From Burkholderia mayonis (GTDB taxonomy: Bacteria; Pseudomonadota; Gammaproteobacteria; Burkholderiales; Burkholderiaceae), in the NCBI RefSeq assembly GCF_001523745.2, contig NZ_CP013386.1, forward strand, positions 930,001 through 994,000: a stretch of DNA of 64,000 bases, given 5' to 3'. The notes under the pieces were generated by a model. The model saw only the letters and a list, made by a program, of their open reading frames with translations, had not been told where the DNA came from and did not search any database. Numbering within the stretch: position 1 is the stretch's first letter; every line of letters begins with the position of its first letter. This document shows, in pieces, positions 37,401 to 46,424 of the stretch. The translations under genes were made by a program, and so were the position numbers.

Positions 37401-37851
37401 GACGCGATGCGTGGGGCGCCGCGCAGCGCGGCTGGGGATGGATTCGTCAACACGTTTCTCCGGAAGGCGGCCGGCGGCCGCGCGGTCTTCGAAAGGCGGC
37501 ACTCTAGCGCGCCCGCCGCGCGGCCGGCAAGTCGCACGGATACGGCGAGCGGCGTGCGCCGCGCCGTCGCAGATTCGAGCAGCCTGTGGATAACTCTGTG
37601 AAAAACTCTGCGGCGATGCGTCCGGCAGGGCCGTGCGGCGGGCTTCCGGTCGGCGGGATGCACGTCGAATTCTCTGAAAAAATGATTGAAATCAAAGGGT
37701 TGGTCGAAATCATCAGGGGTTTCGAGGAGATTGTTACAACCCCGTCCCCGTTTCCCGCATGGTGTGGACACTTGCGAGGCCCTGCACGAGCGGCTTGCCG
37801 CGCGCGCCGAGGCGGTCTATCGTTGGGCCGCCTGAAATTTTCCGAGCGTCC
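37401..37851. other. lpxK/xseA divergent region
   Basis: This ~450-base gap has lower G+C than its surroundings, with the AT-rich stretch at 37660-37740. It contains a perfect DnaA box at 37585-37593 (separate entry). Promoters for lpxK (minus) and xseA (plus) must lie here. No gene is recognisable. Confidence 0.5.
37585..37593 (-). promoter_or_regulatory. Consensus DnaA box
   Basis: TGTGGATAA is the exact complement of the high-affinity DnaA box TTATCCACA. A degenerate second match, TGTGGACAC, lies at 37763-37771. A single perfect box points to local DnaA regulation or chance; a replication origin would need a cluster. Confidence 0.45.
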
Positions 37852-39234
37852 ATGCATTCCGAAACCACCTTCGCCGGCCCCGGGGGCACGCCCGCGGGCG
37901 ATGGCGTGATTCCCGTGTCCGCGCTCAACCGCGCGATCGGCACGATGCTCGAGCGTACCTTCCCGCTGCTGTGGGTCGCGGGCGAAGTGTCGAACTTCAC
38001 GCGCGCGGCGAGCGGCCACTGGTACTTCTCGATCAAGGATCAGCAGGCGCAGATGCGCTGCGTGATGTTCCGCGGCCGCGCGCAGCACGCGGAGTTCACG
38101 CCGCGCGAAGGCGACAAGATCGAAGTGCGCGCGCTCGTCACGATGTACGAGCCGCGCGGCGACGTGCAACTGAACGTCGAGGCGGTCCGGCGCACCGGGC
38201 AGGGGCGGCTCTACGAAGCGTTTCTGCGGCTGAAGGCGCAGCTCGAGGCCGAAGGGCTCTTCGCGCCCGAGCGCAAGCGGCCGCTGCCGACGCATCCGCG
38301 TGCGATCGGCATCGTCACGTCGCTGCAGGCGGCCGCGCTGCGCGACGCGCTGACGACGCTCGCGCGCCGCGCGCCGCACGTGCCGGTGATCGTCTACCCG
38401 GCGCCCGTGCAGGGCGCGGGCGCGGCGGAGAAGCTGGCCGCGATGGTCGAGACTGCGAACGCGCGGCGCGAGGTCGACGTGCTGATCGTCTGCCGCGGCG
38501 GCGGCTCGATCGAAGACTTGTGGTCGTTCAACGACGAGGGGCTCGCGCGTGCGATCGCGGCGAGCGAGGTGCCCGTCGTCTGCGGCGTCGGCCACGAGAC
38601 CGATTTCACGATCGCCGATTTCGCGGCCGACGTGCGTGCGCCGACGCCGACCGGCGCGGCCGAGCTGGTGAGTCCGCAGCGCGCGCTGTTGCTGCGCGAG
38701 CTGAACGACCGGCAGAACGCGCTCGCGCGCGGCCTGAGACGCGGCCTCGATCTGCGCGCGCAGCAGCTCGACTGGCTCGCGCGTCGAATGATCAGTCCGG
38801 CCGAGCGGCTGCAGCGTCAATCCACGCACGTGGGCCAGCTTGCGGCGCGGCTCGCGGCGGCGGGCGCGCGGCCCGTGCGCGACGCGCGTGCGCGCTTCGC
38901 GCTCGTGCAACTGCGTTGGCAGCGCGCGCGGCCCGACGTCTCGCAGGCCCGCCAGGTGCTCGCGGCGCTCGCGCAAAGACTCGACGCCGCGCTGCAGCGT
39001 CGCCACGAGCGCGACACCGCATGCGTCGCCGCGTGCGCGGCGCGGCTCGAGGTGCTGAGCCCGCGACGCACGCTCGAGCGCGGCTACGCGGCGCTCATCG
39101 ATGCGCAGACGGGCCGCGCGGTGCGCGCGCCCGCGGCGCTCAAGCCGCAGCGCCGGCTGACTGTGCATCTCGCGGAGGGCTCGGCGGACGTGTCGCTTGC
39201 CGACGTGCAACCGCGTCTTTCGGATACATTCTGA
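37852..39234 (+). CDS. xseA: Exodeoxyribonuclease VII large subunit
   Basis: This 460-residue protein has an N-terminal OB fold ([44 protein letters not shown], then MFRGRA). The catalytic domain includes [46 protein letters not shown] and [16 protein letters not shown], and a coiled-coil tail follows. It degrades single-stranded DNA together with XseB, whose gene is not in the window. The start at 37852 gives MHSETTF. sodB follows 204 bases downstream with its own promoter. Confidence 0.95.
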   Translation: MHSETTFAGPGGTPAGDGVIPVSALNRAIGTMLERTFPLLWVAGEVSNFTRAASGHWYFSIKDQQAQMRCVMFRGRAQHAEFTPREGDKIEVRALVTMYEPRGDVQLNVEAVRRTGQGRLYEAFLRLKAQLEAEGLFAPERKRPLPTHPRAIGIVTSLQAAALRDALTTLARRAPHVPVIVYPAPVQGAGAAEKLAAMVETANARREVDVLIVCRGGGSIEDLWSFNDEGLARAIAASEVPVVCGVGHETDFTIADFAADVRAPTPTGAAELVSPQRALLLRELNDRQNALARGLRRGLDLRAQQLDWLARRMISPAERLQRQSTHVGQLAARLAAAGARPVRDARARFALVQLRWQRARPDVSQARQVLAALAQRLDAALQRRHERDTACVAACAARLEVLSPRRTLERGYAALIDAQTGRAVRAPAALKPQRRLTVHLAEGSADVSLADVQPRLSDTF

Positions 39235-39351
39235 TTGTGCGCCGCGTGCGCGGCCCGCAGACGATGCGCGCTCTTGCAGGCGTCGATCGGCAGGCCGCGC
39301 ACGCCGCATCAACGTCGATTTTTTGGAGACGACGGATAAAGGCCCGCGGGT

Positions 39352-39380
39352 TTGCGGGGTTATTCGGAGTCGCCTACAAT
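39352..39380 (+). promoter_or_regulatory. sodB promoter (TTGCGG-17-TACAAT)
   Basis: A -35 TTGCGG (39352-39357) and a -10 TACAAT (39375-39380) have an ideal 17-base spacer, 58 bases upstream of the sodB ATG. Confidence 0.65.
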
Positions 39381-39438
39381 CGGGCGTTCCGCGGCATCCA
39401 ACATTGCCCTCCCTACATACACTTCGAAGGAACCGATC

Positions 39439-40017
39439 ATGGCTCATACGCTCCCGCCGTTGCCGTACGCTGAAGACGCGCTCGCTCCGCACATCTCGCA
39501 GGAGACGATCCAGTATCACTACGGCAAGCATCATCAGACCTATGTGACGAACCTGAACAATCTGATCCCCGGCACCGAGTTCGAGAACCTGCCGCTGGAA
39601 GAGATCGTGAAGAAGTCGTCGGGCGGCGTCTTCAACAACGCCGCGCAAATCTGGAATCACACGTTCTTCTGGAACAGCCTGTCGCCGCAGGGCGGCGGCG
39701 CGCCGACGGGCGCGCTCGGCGACGCGATCAACGCGAAGTGGGGCTCGTTCGACGCGTTCAAGGAAGCGTTTACGAAGGCCGCGGTCGGCACGTTCGGCTC
39801 GGGCTGGGCGTGGCTCGTGAAGAAGGCGGACGGTTCGCTCGACATCGTGTCGACGAGCAACGCCGCAACGCCGCTCACGACGGCCGACAAGCCGCTCCTC
39901 ACGATCGACGTGTGGGAGCACGCTTACTACATCGATTATCGCAACGCGCGTCCGAAGTTCGTCGAAGCGTTCTGGAACATCGTGAACTGGGACTTCGCGG
40001 CGAAGAACTTCGCGTAA
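39439..40017 (+). CDS. sodB: Superoxide dismutase [Fe]
   Basis: The 192-residue cytoplasmic Fe-type SOD has metal ligands in [10 protein letters not shown] (His), [13 protein letters not shown] (His), and [15 protein letters not shown] (Asp and His). The FGSGWAWLV block and the Gln in the second-sphere region fit the iron-dependent form. Typical length and a strong terminator follow. It is monocistronic with a clear sigma-70-like promoter at 39352-39380. Confidence 0.97.
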   Translation: MAHTLPPLPYAEDALAPHISQETIQYHYGKHHQTYVTNLNNLIPGTEFENLPLEEIVKKSSGGVFNNAAQIWNHTFFWNSLSPQGGGAPTGALGDAINAKWGSFDAFKEAFTKAAVGTFGSGWAWLVKKADGSLDIVSTSNAATPLTTADKPLLTIDVWEHAYYIDYRNARPKFVEAFWNIVNWDFAAKNFA

Positions 40018-40100
40018 GCGGCCTTCGTCATCTGACCATTTCAGTTCGGAAAAAATCAAGCGATACGTAGTGACAGGATTTCGAATCGGTCTCGAAGAAA

Positions 40101-40121
40101 AAGCCCTCCATCGGAGGGCTT
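40101..40121 (+). terminator. sodB terminator
   Basis: AAGCCCTCC and GGAGGGCTT form a 9-bp stem with an ATC loop, followed by eight or more T residues. It lies 84 bases past the sodB stop. Confidence 0.93.
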
Positions 40122-40450
40122 TTTTTTCGCCGTTGACGGGGGCCCACCCTACTTGCATCACGTTGTCGTTCCATCAGCAGATTGGCCGGTGGTCGTGCAT
40201 TTTTTCGCCGACGAGCAACGCGTACCCGCTCGCCAGGGGTCGAATCGCAGCGGCCGACCGATGCTCCGTTCACCGTGCGCTTCGCGTGAGCGATTGCGGT
40301 TCCATCGTTTTTTAAGGGCGTGGCGGCATACCCGCCGTGCCCGATTTCGCCGGACGGCGGTGTTCGTACCGCCGTCCGGCACGTAGTGTGCCGTCGCGTC
40401 CGGGGGGGCGCGGTACTTTTCTTTCTTATTGGAAAAGGCAGATAGACACC
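40122..40450. other. Leader and promoter region of the lipoprotein gene
   Basis: This 329-base gap has lower G+C than its neighbours and several T-rich tracts, including CGTTTTTTAAGG at 40306-40317. A long hairpin lies at 40349-40380 (separate entry). Ribosome-binding sequence AAAAGGCAG precedes the ATG at 40451. No gene was seen. Confidence 0.5.
40349..40380 (+). promoter_or_regulatory. 13-bp hairpin upstream of the lipoprotein gene
   Basis: GCCGGACGGCGGT and ACCGCCGTCCGGC form a perfect stem with a 6-base loop (GTTCGT), ending 70 bases before the ATG at 40451. No T-tract follows, so it is more likely a 5'-UTR structure or an operator than a terminator. Confidence 0.6.
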
Positions 40451-41737
40451 ATGGCACTTTCACGAGGCACTCGGACCTTGATCGGTGCGGCGCTTTGCGC
40501 ATCCGTTACCCTGATGACCGCCGCTTGCGGCGGCTCGGACGACTCGGGCGGCGCGACGAGCGCCAGCATCCTTAAATCGCCGCACGGTTCGAGCACATCG
40601 GGCGGTTCCGGCAAATCGAGCGGCACCGGCGGCACCAGTACCACCAGCGGTACCGGCGGCACTAGCGGCACCGGCACCCAGAGCACGATGGCGCTGCAGA
40701 TGGCGAACTTCATCCTCGCGCAGCAGGACATCAACGGCGCGATTCCCGACGAGGCCGACTCCGGCACCGCCAACACGGACTCCGACATGGAGTACGCGTT
40801 GATCGGCCTCGCCGCTGCCTACGGCGCCACTCACGACGCCAAATACCTGACCGGCCTCGAAAAGGGCATCGCGTGGCTGGCCGCCCGCGAGGAGATGACC
40901 GACCCGAACTGGAAAGGCAGTTGGCGCTACGTGTATTCGATGACGCCGCCATACGATCCGATCCCGACGTCGCCGGGCGGCGGCATTGCCGACGTGCGCG
41001 GCGTCGATGCGACGTCCGCGCTGTTCGCCTACCTGCTGTACCTCGACCGTCAGCTGACCGGCAGCACGGCGCTCGTGACCCAGTACGGCGCCAACGCGCG
41101 TGCGGCGCTCGACTTCGTCCTGGCGAAGAACATCAATCCGAGCGGCTACTCGGGCAGCTCGTGGCAACTGCCCGTCGGCAGCACCACATGGCAGTTCTGG
41201 CCGTACGAGTACGCGGCGGACCAGGGCGACGTCTATCTCGGCATGAACGCGGGCGGGCTGCTGTTCCCGGACAATCCGAACTACGCGGCGAAGGCGTCCT
41301 TCCTGAAGAGCAACGTGCCGTCGCAGTTCTACATGGCGAACGCGCAGCGTTACTCGGTCGGACGCGACACGGGCGCTCCGCTGGATTCGGAGCTCGGCAT
41401 CGACACGATCTTCCCGCAGGGCTACCTGCCGTGGGTGTTCGGCGCGAATTCGCAGAGCATGGGTTCGATCCAGTGGATGATCAATCAGACGGCCGCCGAC
41501 GGCAGCATTCGCTCGCCGTCGACCGATCCCGCCTATGCGCTCTCCAACGTGATCCTGCTGCTCGGGGCGCCGACGCAGGGCATGCAGGCGCCGTCGACGA
41601 CGCTGCCGTGGATCGTGAACAACGTGCTCGATCCGCAGACGTACGGCATCCACGATTACCCCGGCTCGCCGGACCAGGAGTTGAACGTCTCCGGTTTCGC
41701 GGTCGCGGCGCTGCTCGGGACGAAGGCGTTCCCCTGA
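40451..41737 (+). CDS. Exported lipoprotein of unknown function, possibly an (alpha/alpha)-toroid
   Basis: This 428-residue protein is not recognised as a named family. The N-terminus is a signal peptide ending LMTAACGGSDDSGG, a plausible lipobox with Cys about 24. A Gly/Ser/Thr-rich linker to about residue 80 would hold the domain off the membrane. The remaining ~350 residues are rich in Trp, Tyr and Ala. Recurring helical segments (MALQMANFILAQQDINGAI, YALIGLAAAYGATHDAKYL, IAWLAAREE, ALFAYLLYLDRQL) suggest a six-hairpin toroid like glycoside hydrolases and polysaccharide lyases. That fold is inferred from pattern only. Strong hairpins frame the gene on both sides. Confidence 0.75.
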   Translation: MALSRGTRTLIGAALCASVTLMTAACGGSDDSGGATSASILKSPHGSSTSGGSGKSSGTGGTSTTSGTGGTSGTGTQSTMALQMANFILAQQDINGAIPDEADSGTANTDSDMEYALIGLAAAYGATHDAKYLTGLEKGIAWLAAREEMTDPNWKGSWRYVYSMTPPYDPIPTSPGGGIADVRGVDATSALFAYLLYLDRQLTGSTALVTQYGANARAALDFVLAKNINPSGYSGSSWQLPVGSTTWQFWPYEYAADQGDVYLGMNAGGLLFPDNPNYAAKASFLKSNVPSQFYMANAQRYSVGRDTGAPLDSELGIDTIFPQGYLPWVFGANSQSMGSIQWMINQTAADGSIRSPSTDPAYALSNVILLLGAPTQGMQAPSTTLPWIVNNVLDPQTYGIHDYPGSPDQELNVSGFAVAALLGTKAFP

Positions 41738-41749
41738 GCGGGACGTGAG

Positions 41750-41779
41750 TCCGGCCGGTAGCGTCGAGCGCCGGCCGGA
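41750..41779 (+). terminator. Terminator-like hairpin after the lipoprotein gene
   Basis: TCCGGCCGG pairs with CCGGCCGGA across a 12-base loop, starting 12 bases after the stop codon. There is no T-tract, so intrinsic termination is uncertain. Confidence 0.45.
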
Positions 41780-41825
41780 TTCCGCCTCCGCCGCCGCCGG
41801 ATGCGCCCGCGAGGGGCGTCCGGCG

Positions 41826-41857
41826 CGCCCGCGCAGCCGGTGACGGCTGCGCGGGCG
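41826..41857. terminator. Second hairpin, perfect 13-bp stem
   Basis: CGCCCGCGCAGCC pairs with GGCTGCGCGGGCG around a 6-base loop (GGTGAC). It has no T-tract on either side. It may stop read-through between the convergent lipoprotein and chrA transcripts. Confidence 0.5.
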
Positions 41858-42112
41858 ACTCGGGGCGGCCGGAGGCGGATGCGCCGCCTCACTCGAAATC
41901 GGCGAGCGTGGCGGCGACAAGCATCGACGTATCCGATGATGCGGGGCGCGGTTCGCGTCCAATGCCCACATTTCGTCCGGCCGGCTGCTCAGTCGGGCGG
42001 GCGCTCAACGTTGAAACCGAGTGTGTCGCCGTTGCCGCGACGGCAATCGTCGAGCACTCCGATAGCCGGCGGCGATCCGGTCGCCACGATAGGCCCGGCC
42101 CGTGACGCCCGA

Positions 42113-43318
42113 TCACGCCGAAACGACGACCCACCCCGCGACGGACGCGACGACGACCACGATCCACGGCGGCACGCGCCAGAACGTCAGTGCGACGAAG
42201 CCGACGAGCGCGAGCACGAAATCGGCGGGCGCGCGGATCGCGCTCGTCCATACCGGCTGATAGAGCGCGGCGAGCAGCAAGCCGACCACGGCCGCATTGA
42301 CGCCCGCGAGCGCGGCCTGCATCCGCGCGTTCTTCCGCCAGCGCTCCCAGAACGGGATCGCGCCCGTCACGAGCAGGAACGACGGCGCGAAGATCGCGAC
42401 GAGCGCGAGCGCGCCGCCGATCCAGCCCGACGGCGCGTCCTTCATCGCTGCGCCGAGAAATGCGGCGAACGTGAAGAGCGGTCCGGGCACCGCCTGGGCG
42501 GCGCCGTAGCCCGCGAGAAACGCCTGATCGCCGACCCAGCCGGGCGCGACGACGGACGCCTGCAGCAGCGGCAGCACGACGTGCCCGCCGCCGAACACGA
42601 GCGCGCCCGCGCGATAGAACGCATCGACGATCGCGAGCGCATGGCTGCCCGACGCGCGCGCGGCGAACGGCAGACCGATCAGCAGCGCGCCGAACAGCAC
42701 GAGAAAGACCGCGCCGGCGCGGCGGCCCACGGAGATCGGCAACGGGTCGTGCGTGCCGTCGCGCGCCGGATCGACGTGCAGGAGCCCGATGCAGCCCGCG
42801 CCCGCGATGACGGCGAGCTGCGTCCACGTCGACGGCGCGACGAGCGCGATGCTCGCGGCGATCGTCATGATCGTCACGCGCCGCGCGTCGGGGCACAGGT
42901 TGCGGGCCATGCCCCAGACGGCTTGCGCGACGACGGCCGCCGACACGATCTTCAGTCCGTGCAGCGCGCCCGGCGCGAGCGTGTGGCCGGCCGCGCCGGC
43001 GACGCCGTACGCGAACAGGATCATCGCGAGCGCGGACGGCAGCGTGAAGCCTGCCCACGCGGCGAGCGCGCCCGCATAGCCCGCGCGCGACAGGCCGATC
43101 GCGATGCCGACCTGGCTGCTCGCCGGACCGGGCAGGAATTGGCACAGGCCGACGAGGTCGGCGTAGCTGCGCTCGCTGAGCCAGCGCCGGCGGGCGACGA
43201 ATTCGTCGCGGAAGTAGCCGAGGTGTGCGATCGGGCCGCCGAACGACGTGAGGCCGAGTCGCAGGAACACGAGAAAGATCGGCCAGGCGCGGCCGTGGAC
43301 GGTACGGGATTCGGGCAT
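42113..43318 (-). CDS. chrA: Chromate transporter
   Basis: The 401-residue inner-membrane protein of the CHR superfamily effluxes chromate. It has two homologous halves: the first opens FLRLGLTSFGGPIAHLGYFRDEFVARRRWLSE with VGLCQFLPGPASSQVGIAIG. The second has AGALVFGGGHVVLPLLQ with GYGAAQAVPGPLFTFAAFLG. About ten to twelve hydrophobic segments are present. The start at 43318 (MPESRTVHGRAW) is chosen because upstream sequence is a 9-bp tandem array. No ChrB regulator is adjacent. Confidence 0.93.
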   Translation of the reverse strand: MPESRTVHGRAWPIFLVFLRLGLTSFGGPIAHLGYFRDEFVARRRWLSERSYADLVGLCQFLPGPASSQVGIAIGLSRAGYAGALAAWAGFTLPSALAMILFAYGVAGAAGHTLAPGALHGLKIVSAAVVAQAVWGMARNLCPDARRVTIMTIAASIALVAPSTWTQLAVIAGAGCIGLLHVDPARDGTHDPLPISVGRRAGAVFLVLFGALLIGLPFAARASGSHALAIVDAFYRAGALVFGGGHVVLPLLQASVVAPGWVGDQAFLAGYGAAQAVPGPLFTFAAFLGAAMKDAPSGWIGGALALVAIFAPSFLLVTGAIPFWERWRKNARMQAALAGVNAAVVGLLLAALYQPVWTSAIRAPADFVLALVGFVALTFWRVPPWIVVVVASVAGWVVVSA

Positions 43319-43750
43319 ACGGTGGCGGTTGCGCGTGCGGACGGAGGGCGATGCGCGATGATAGCGGACGCGCGTGGGCGTCGGCGGAACGCGCGGGAAT
43401 GGTTCGGCGCGAAACGCGAGCGCGCCGTGGGACAGGCGTGAATACCCTTGTCGCGGGCGGCTCGACGAAAGCGAGCGATCGATGCGCACGAAACGCACGA
43501 AACGCACGAAACGCACGGAACGCACGGAACGCACGGAACACACGGAACACACGGAACACACGGAACACACGGAACACACGGAACACACGGAACGAACGGC
43601 ACGAACGGCACGCGTGTTGCGCGCTCTGCTTCGACGTCCCGCATCGCAGTCGTCATGGTTTGCCGCAGTGCGCGCAAACGAGCGTGCGCATTGCGCGGAG
43701 AAGGGCATCGACGATGGCGCACGTTCGCGCGGCTGTCGCCGCCTGCGTGA
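43319..43750. other. chrA upstream region containing a minisatellite
   Basis: This ~430-base gap lies between chrA and the Crp/Fnr gene, both on the minus strand. It holds the 9-bp array at 43487-43612, centred about 230 bases upstream of the chrA start. No gene is convincing; overlapping frames translate the array as repeated tripeptides. Confidence 0.5.
43487..43612. repeat. 9-bp tandem array, about 14 units
   Basis: Units run CACGAAACG (3 copies), CACGGAACG (2), CACGGAACA (6), CACGGAACG (1), then AACGGCACG (2 degenerate). Because nine is a multiple of three, the array is open in several frames on both strands (tripeptides such as Thr-His-Gly). The ordered blocks of variants show stepwise slippage. 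Confidence 0.92.
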
Positions 43751-44611
43751 CTACGGACGGCTGCGGGATGCGCGCGATGTATCGGCGCCGCTTGCGTCGC
43801 CGGTGGCGTCCACATTGCCGGAGGCCCGTGCATCGCCTTGCCCTCGGCCGCCGCCACGCGCGATGTCGTCGACGCCGTGCGCATCGCAAGAACCGCGCGC
43901 GCCGCCATCCGCACGATCGGCCGCGCCGCTCGCCGCCCGCAGCGCATCCAGATCGACGATCTCGATTTCCCCGACGTGCAGCTTCACGACGCCGCGCGCC
44001 GCGAGATTCTTCAGCAACTGGTTCGCAGTCTGCCGCGACAGCGACAGCATCGCGCCGAGCCGTTCCTGCGACAGCTTGATCCGCCGGTGCCGCGCGCTGA
44101 TCCCGCCGTAGCCGTCCGCGATCATGAGAAGCCGCGACGCGAGCCGCTGCGCGGCGGGCATCAGCGTCAGCGCCTCGACGTTCATGAACGACATCCGCAG
44201 CTTTTGCGCCATCAGGAGCGCAAAATGTCGCCAGTAGCGCGGCGTTTCGTCGAGCAATTGCTGCAGTGCGGCTTGCGGGACGTGCATCAGCAGCGCGTCT
44301 TCGAGCGCGATCGCATCGTGCGTGCGCGGCAGCTCGTCGAAGAGCGCGATCTCGCCGAACCACGTCGTCGGCTCGGCGACCGTGAGGAGCGCCTCCCTGC
44401 CGCTCGCGTCGACGGCGCCCACCGACAGCGCGCCGCTCAGCACCGCGTAGAGCCCGCACGGCGCGTCGCCGCGGCGGAACAGGATCTGGCCCGCCGCGAG
44501 CCGGCGCGGCGACGCCGCCGCGACGAGCGCATCGCGCAGCTCGGCGGGCAGCGCGCCGAACCACGGATGCGCATCGAGCTGGGATCGGTAGGGTTCGAAA
44601 AGCGGATGCAT
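43751..44611 (-). CDS. Crp/Fnr family transcriptional regulator
   Basis: The 286-residue protein has an N-terminal cyclic-nucleotide-binding-type beta roll (RLAAGQILFRRGDAPCGLYAVLSGALSVG, TTWFGEIALFDELPRTHDAIA). A C-terminal winged helix includes IKLSQERLGAMLSLSRQTANQLLKNLAARGVVKLHVGEIEIVDLDAL. No Fnr-type Cys cluster is seen, so oxygen sensing by Fe-S is unlikely. The cAMP residues are only partly conserved. About 60 residues of low-complexity Gly/Asp/Ala tail follow residue 225. It reads towards chrA. Confidence 0.9.
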   Translation of the reverse strand: MHPLFEPYRSQLDAHPWFGALPAELRDALVAAASPRRLAAGQILFRRGDAPCGLYAVLSGALSVGAVDASGREALLTVAEPTTWFGEIALFDELPRTHDAIALEDALLMHVPQAALQQLLDETPRYWRHFALLMAQKLRMSFMNVEALTLMPAAQRLASRLLMIADGYGGISARHRRIKLSQERLGAMLSLSRQTANQLLKNLAARGVVKLHVGEIEIVDLDALRAASGAADRADGGARGSCDAHGVDDIARGGGRGQGDARASGNVDATGDASGADTSRASRSRP

Positions 44612-44695
44612 CGGCGGTCGCGGTGTCGGGTAGCTGACAGAGAAATCGTCGCGTGAAGGGCATGATAGCGCTCACTCGCATCAGGAGGAGACACG

Positions 44696-45223
44696 ATGAA
44701 AACCTTGGTCGATCAACTCGCGCAGTACGCGGCCTATCACCGCGATGCGCGCAACATCGCGACGCATCTGGTCGGCATTCCGATGATCGTCGTCGCGGTG
44801 ACGGTGCTGCTGTCGCGGCCGGCGTTCGGCGTCTGGGGCGCTTTCGCGCTCACGCCCGCGGCGCTCGTCGCGCTCGCGGCGGCGATCTTCTATCTGCGGC
44901 TCGATCTGCGCTTCGGCGTCGCGATGGCCGTGCTGCTCGCGCTGAGCCTCTGGGCCGGCCGCGCGCTCGCCGCGCAGACGACTGCGCTGTGGCTCGCCGC
45001 CGGGCTCGGGCTCTTTCTCGTCGGCTGGGTGATCCAGTTCGTCGGCCATTACTTCGAGGGGCGTAAGCCCGCGTTCGTCGACGATCTGATCGGACTCATC
45101 GTCGGGCCGCTGTTCGTCGTCGCTGAAGTCGCGTTCTTCGCCGGGCTGCGCGGCGAAGTGCGCGACGAGGTCGAGCGGCGCGTCGGGCCGGTGCGTGTCG
45201 GCGCGCGCAATGCGCGCGTCTGA
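44696..45223 (+). CDS. Mpo1-like (DUF962) membrane protein
   Basis: The 175-residue protein has four hydrophobic segments. KTLVDQLAQYAAYHRDARNIATHLVGIPMIVVAV carries the conserved His of the DUF962/YGL010w family, and GWVIQFVGHYFEGRKPAFVDDLIGLIVGPLFVVAEV is the C-terminal signature. The yeast homologue Mpo1 is a 2-hydroxy fatty acid dioxygenase; the same chemistry here is inferred only from family. AGGAGGAG precedes the ATG. The next gene starts 9 bases downstream. Confidence 0.88.
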   Translation: MKTLVDQLAQYAAYHRDARNIATHLVGIPMIVVAVTVLLSRPAFGVWGAFALTPAALVALAAAIFYLRLDLRFGVAMAVLLALSLWAGRALAAQTTALWLAAGLGLFLVGWVIQFVGHYFEGRKPAFVDDLIGLIVGPLFVVAEVAFFAGLRGEVRDEVERRVGPVRVGARNARV

Positions 45224-45232
45224 TCCGCGTCG

Positions 45233-46279
45233 ATGGCGACGATCTGCATCTACGGCGCGGGCGCGGTCGGCTGCTACATCGGCGGCCGGCTGCTCGCGGG
45301 CGGCGCGGACGTCGCGCTGATCGGCCGCGAGCGGATCGGCGCGGAGCTGCGCGCGCACGGTCTTGCGCTGTCCGATTACCGCGGCCGCGACGCGCGGGTG
45401 CCGCCGTCCGCGATCGCGTTTTCGACGAGCGACGCCGTGGCCGCTACCGCCGAGCTCGTGCTCGTGACGGTGAAGTCGGCCGCGACGCCCACCGTCGCCG
45501 CCGCGCTTGCGCATGTCGCGCGGCCCGACGCAGTCGTCGTCAGTTTCCAGAACGGCATGCGCAACGCCGACGCGCTGCGCGTGGCGCTGCCGGGCGCGAC
45601 CGTGCTCGCCGGAATGGTGCCGTTCAACGTGATCGCGCGCGGTGCGGGCGGATTTCATCAAGGTTCGGCGGGCGACCTGCAGGTCGAGGCCGCACCCGCG
45701 CTGCGGCGTTTCACGGACGCATTCGAACGCGCGGGACTGCCGCTCGTTCAGCGCGCGGACATGCGCGCCGTCCAATGGGCGAAGCTGCTGCTCAATCTCA
45801 ACAACGCGATCAACGCGCTGGCGAACCGGCCGCTGAAAGACGAGCTTTCGGCGCGCGGCTATCGGCGCTGTCTCGCGCTCGCGCAGACGGAAGCGTTGCG
45901 TCTGCTCTCGGATGCGGGAATCCGCCCGGCTCGGCTCACGCCGCTGCCCGCCGCGTGGGTGCCGCGATTCCTGAGCATGCCGGACGCGCTGTTCGCGCGG
46001 CTCGGCCGGAAGATGCTCGAAATCGATCCGCTCGCGCGCTCGTCGATGTCGGACGATTTGGCTGCCGGGCGGATGACCGAGGTCGACTGGATCAACGGCG
46101 AGATCGTGCATCTTGCCAAGCGGCTCGGGCGCGCGGCGCCCGTCAACGAGCGCCTTTGCGAGCTCGTGCACGACGCGGAGCGTGCGGGTGCCCGGCCGGC
46201 GTGGGGTGGCGACGCGCTGTTCGCCGAATTACGCGCGGCGGCGCGGGCGGGAAAGGTGGTCGCTGAGCGGCGGGCTTAG
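45233..46279 (+). CDS. panE: 2-dehydropantoate 2-reductase family protein (second copy)
   Basis: The 348-residue ApbA/PanE protein has Rossmann motif IYGAGAVGCYIGG, VTVKSAATP, FQNGMRNAD, and KLLLNLNNAINALANRPL with the catalytic Lys. It is the more PanE-like of the two copies in the window by overall layout, but the C-terminal extension is longer than E. coli PanE. NADPH-dependent reduction of ketopantoate is the default function; assignment between the two copies is inferred. It is coupled to the DUF962 gene (9-base gap). Confidence 0.82.
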   Translation: MATICIYGAGAVGCYIGGRLLAGGADVALIGRERIGAELRAHGLALSDYRGRDARVPPSAIAFSTSDAVAATAELVLVTVKSAATPTVAAALAHVARPDAVVVSFQNGMRNADALRVALPGATVLAGMVPFNVIARGAGGFHQGSAGDLQVEAAPALRRFTDAFERAGLPLVQRADMRAVQWAKLLLNLNNAINALANRPLKDELSARGYRRCLALAQTEALRLLSDAGIRPARLTPLPAAWVPRFLSMPDALFARLGRKMLEIDPLARSSMSDDLAAGRMTEVDWINGEIVHLAKRLGRAAPVNERLCELVHDAERAGARPAWGGDALFAELRAAARAGKVVAERRA

Positions 46280-46424
46280 CGGGCGGGGCCGTACGGGCAG
46301 GTTGCCGCATCGTCGTCGACGCGCGGCGCTCGCCTGTGCGCATCGCCCGCCTCGATTAACATGGCGTCAGCGCGCGTTCGCGCCCCGCGAACCACAGCGC
46401 GCAACCGTCAACCGAGGAGATGGT

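Larger units (their letters stand above)
41738..42112. other. Intergenic region with two strong hairpins
   Basis: This 375-base gap lies between the lipoprotein gene and convergent chrA. The first 120 bases hold two stacked hairpins (41750-41779 and 41826-41857, separate entries). The rest shows no gene; the frames open across it are long only because of base composition. Confidence 0.5.

Noticed and set aside
37585..37593. Replication origin at the DnaA box
   Set aside because: Only one perfect box, no cluster, no dnaA or parAB nearby.
41889..43586. 565-codon minus-strand frame beginning with repeated Phe-Arg-Val
   Set aside because: It is the 9-bp array read as tripeptides and then an off-frame reading of chrA; the chrA frame has clear CHR motifs.
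43487..43612. Possible CRISPR array
   Set aside because: Units are 9 bases with no spacers; it is a minisatellite.
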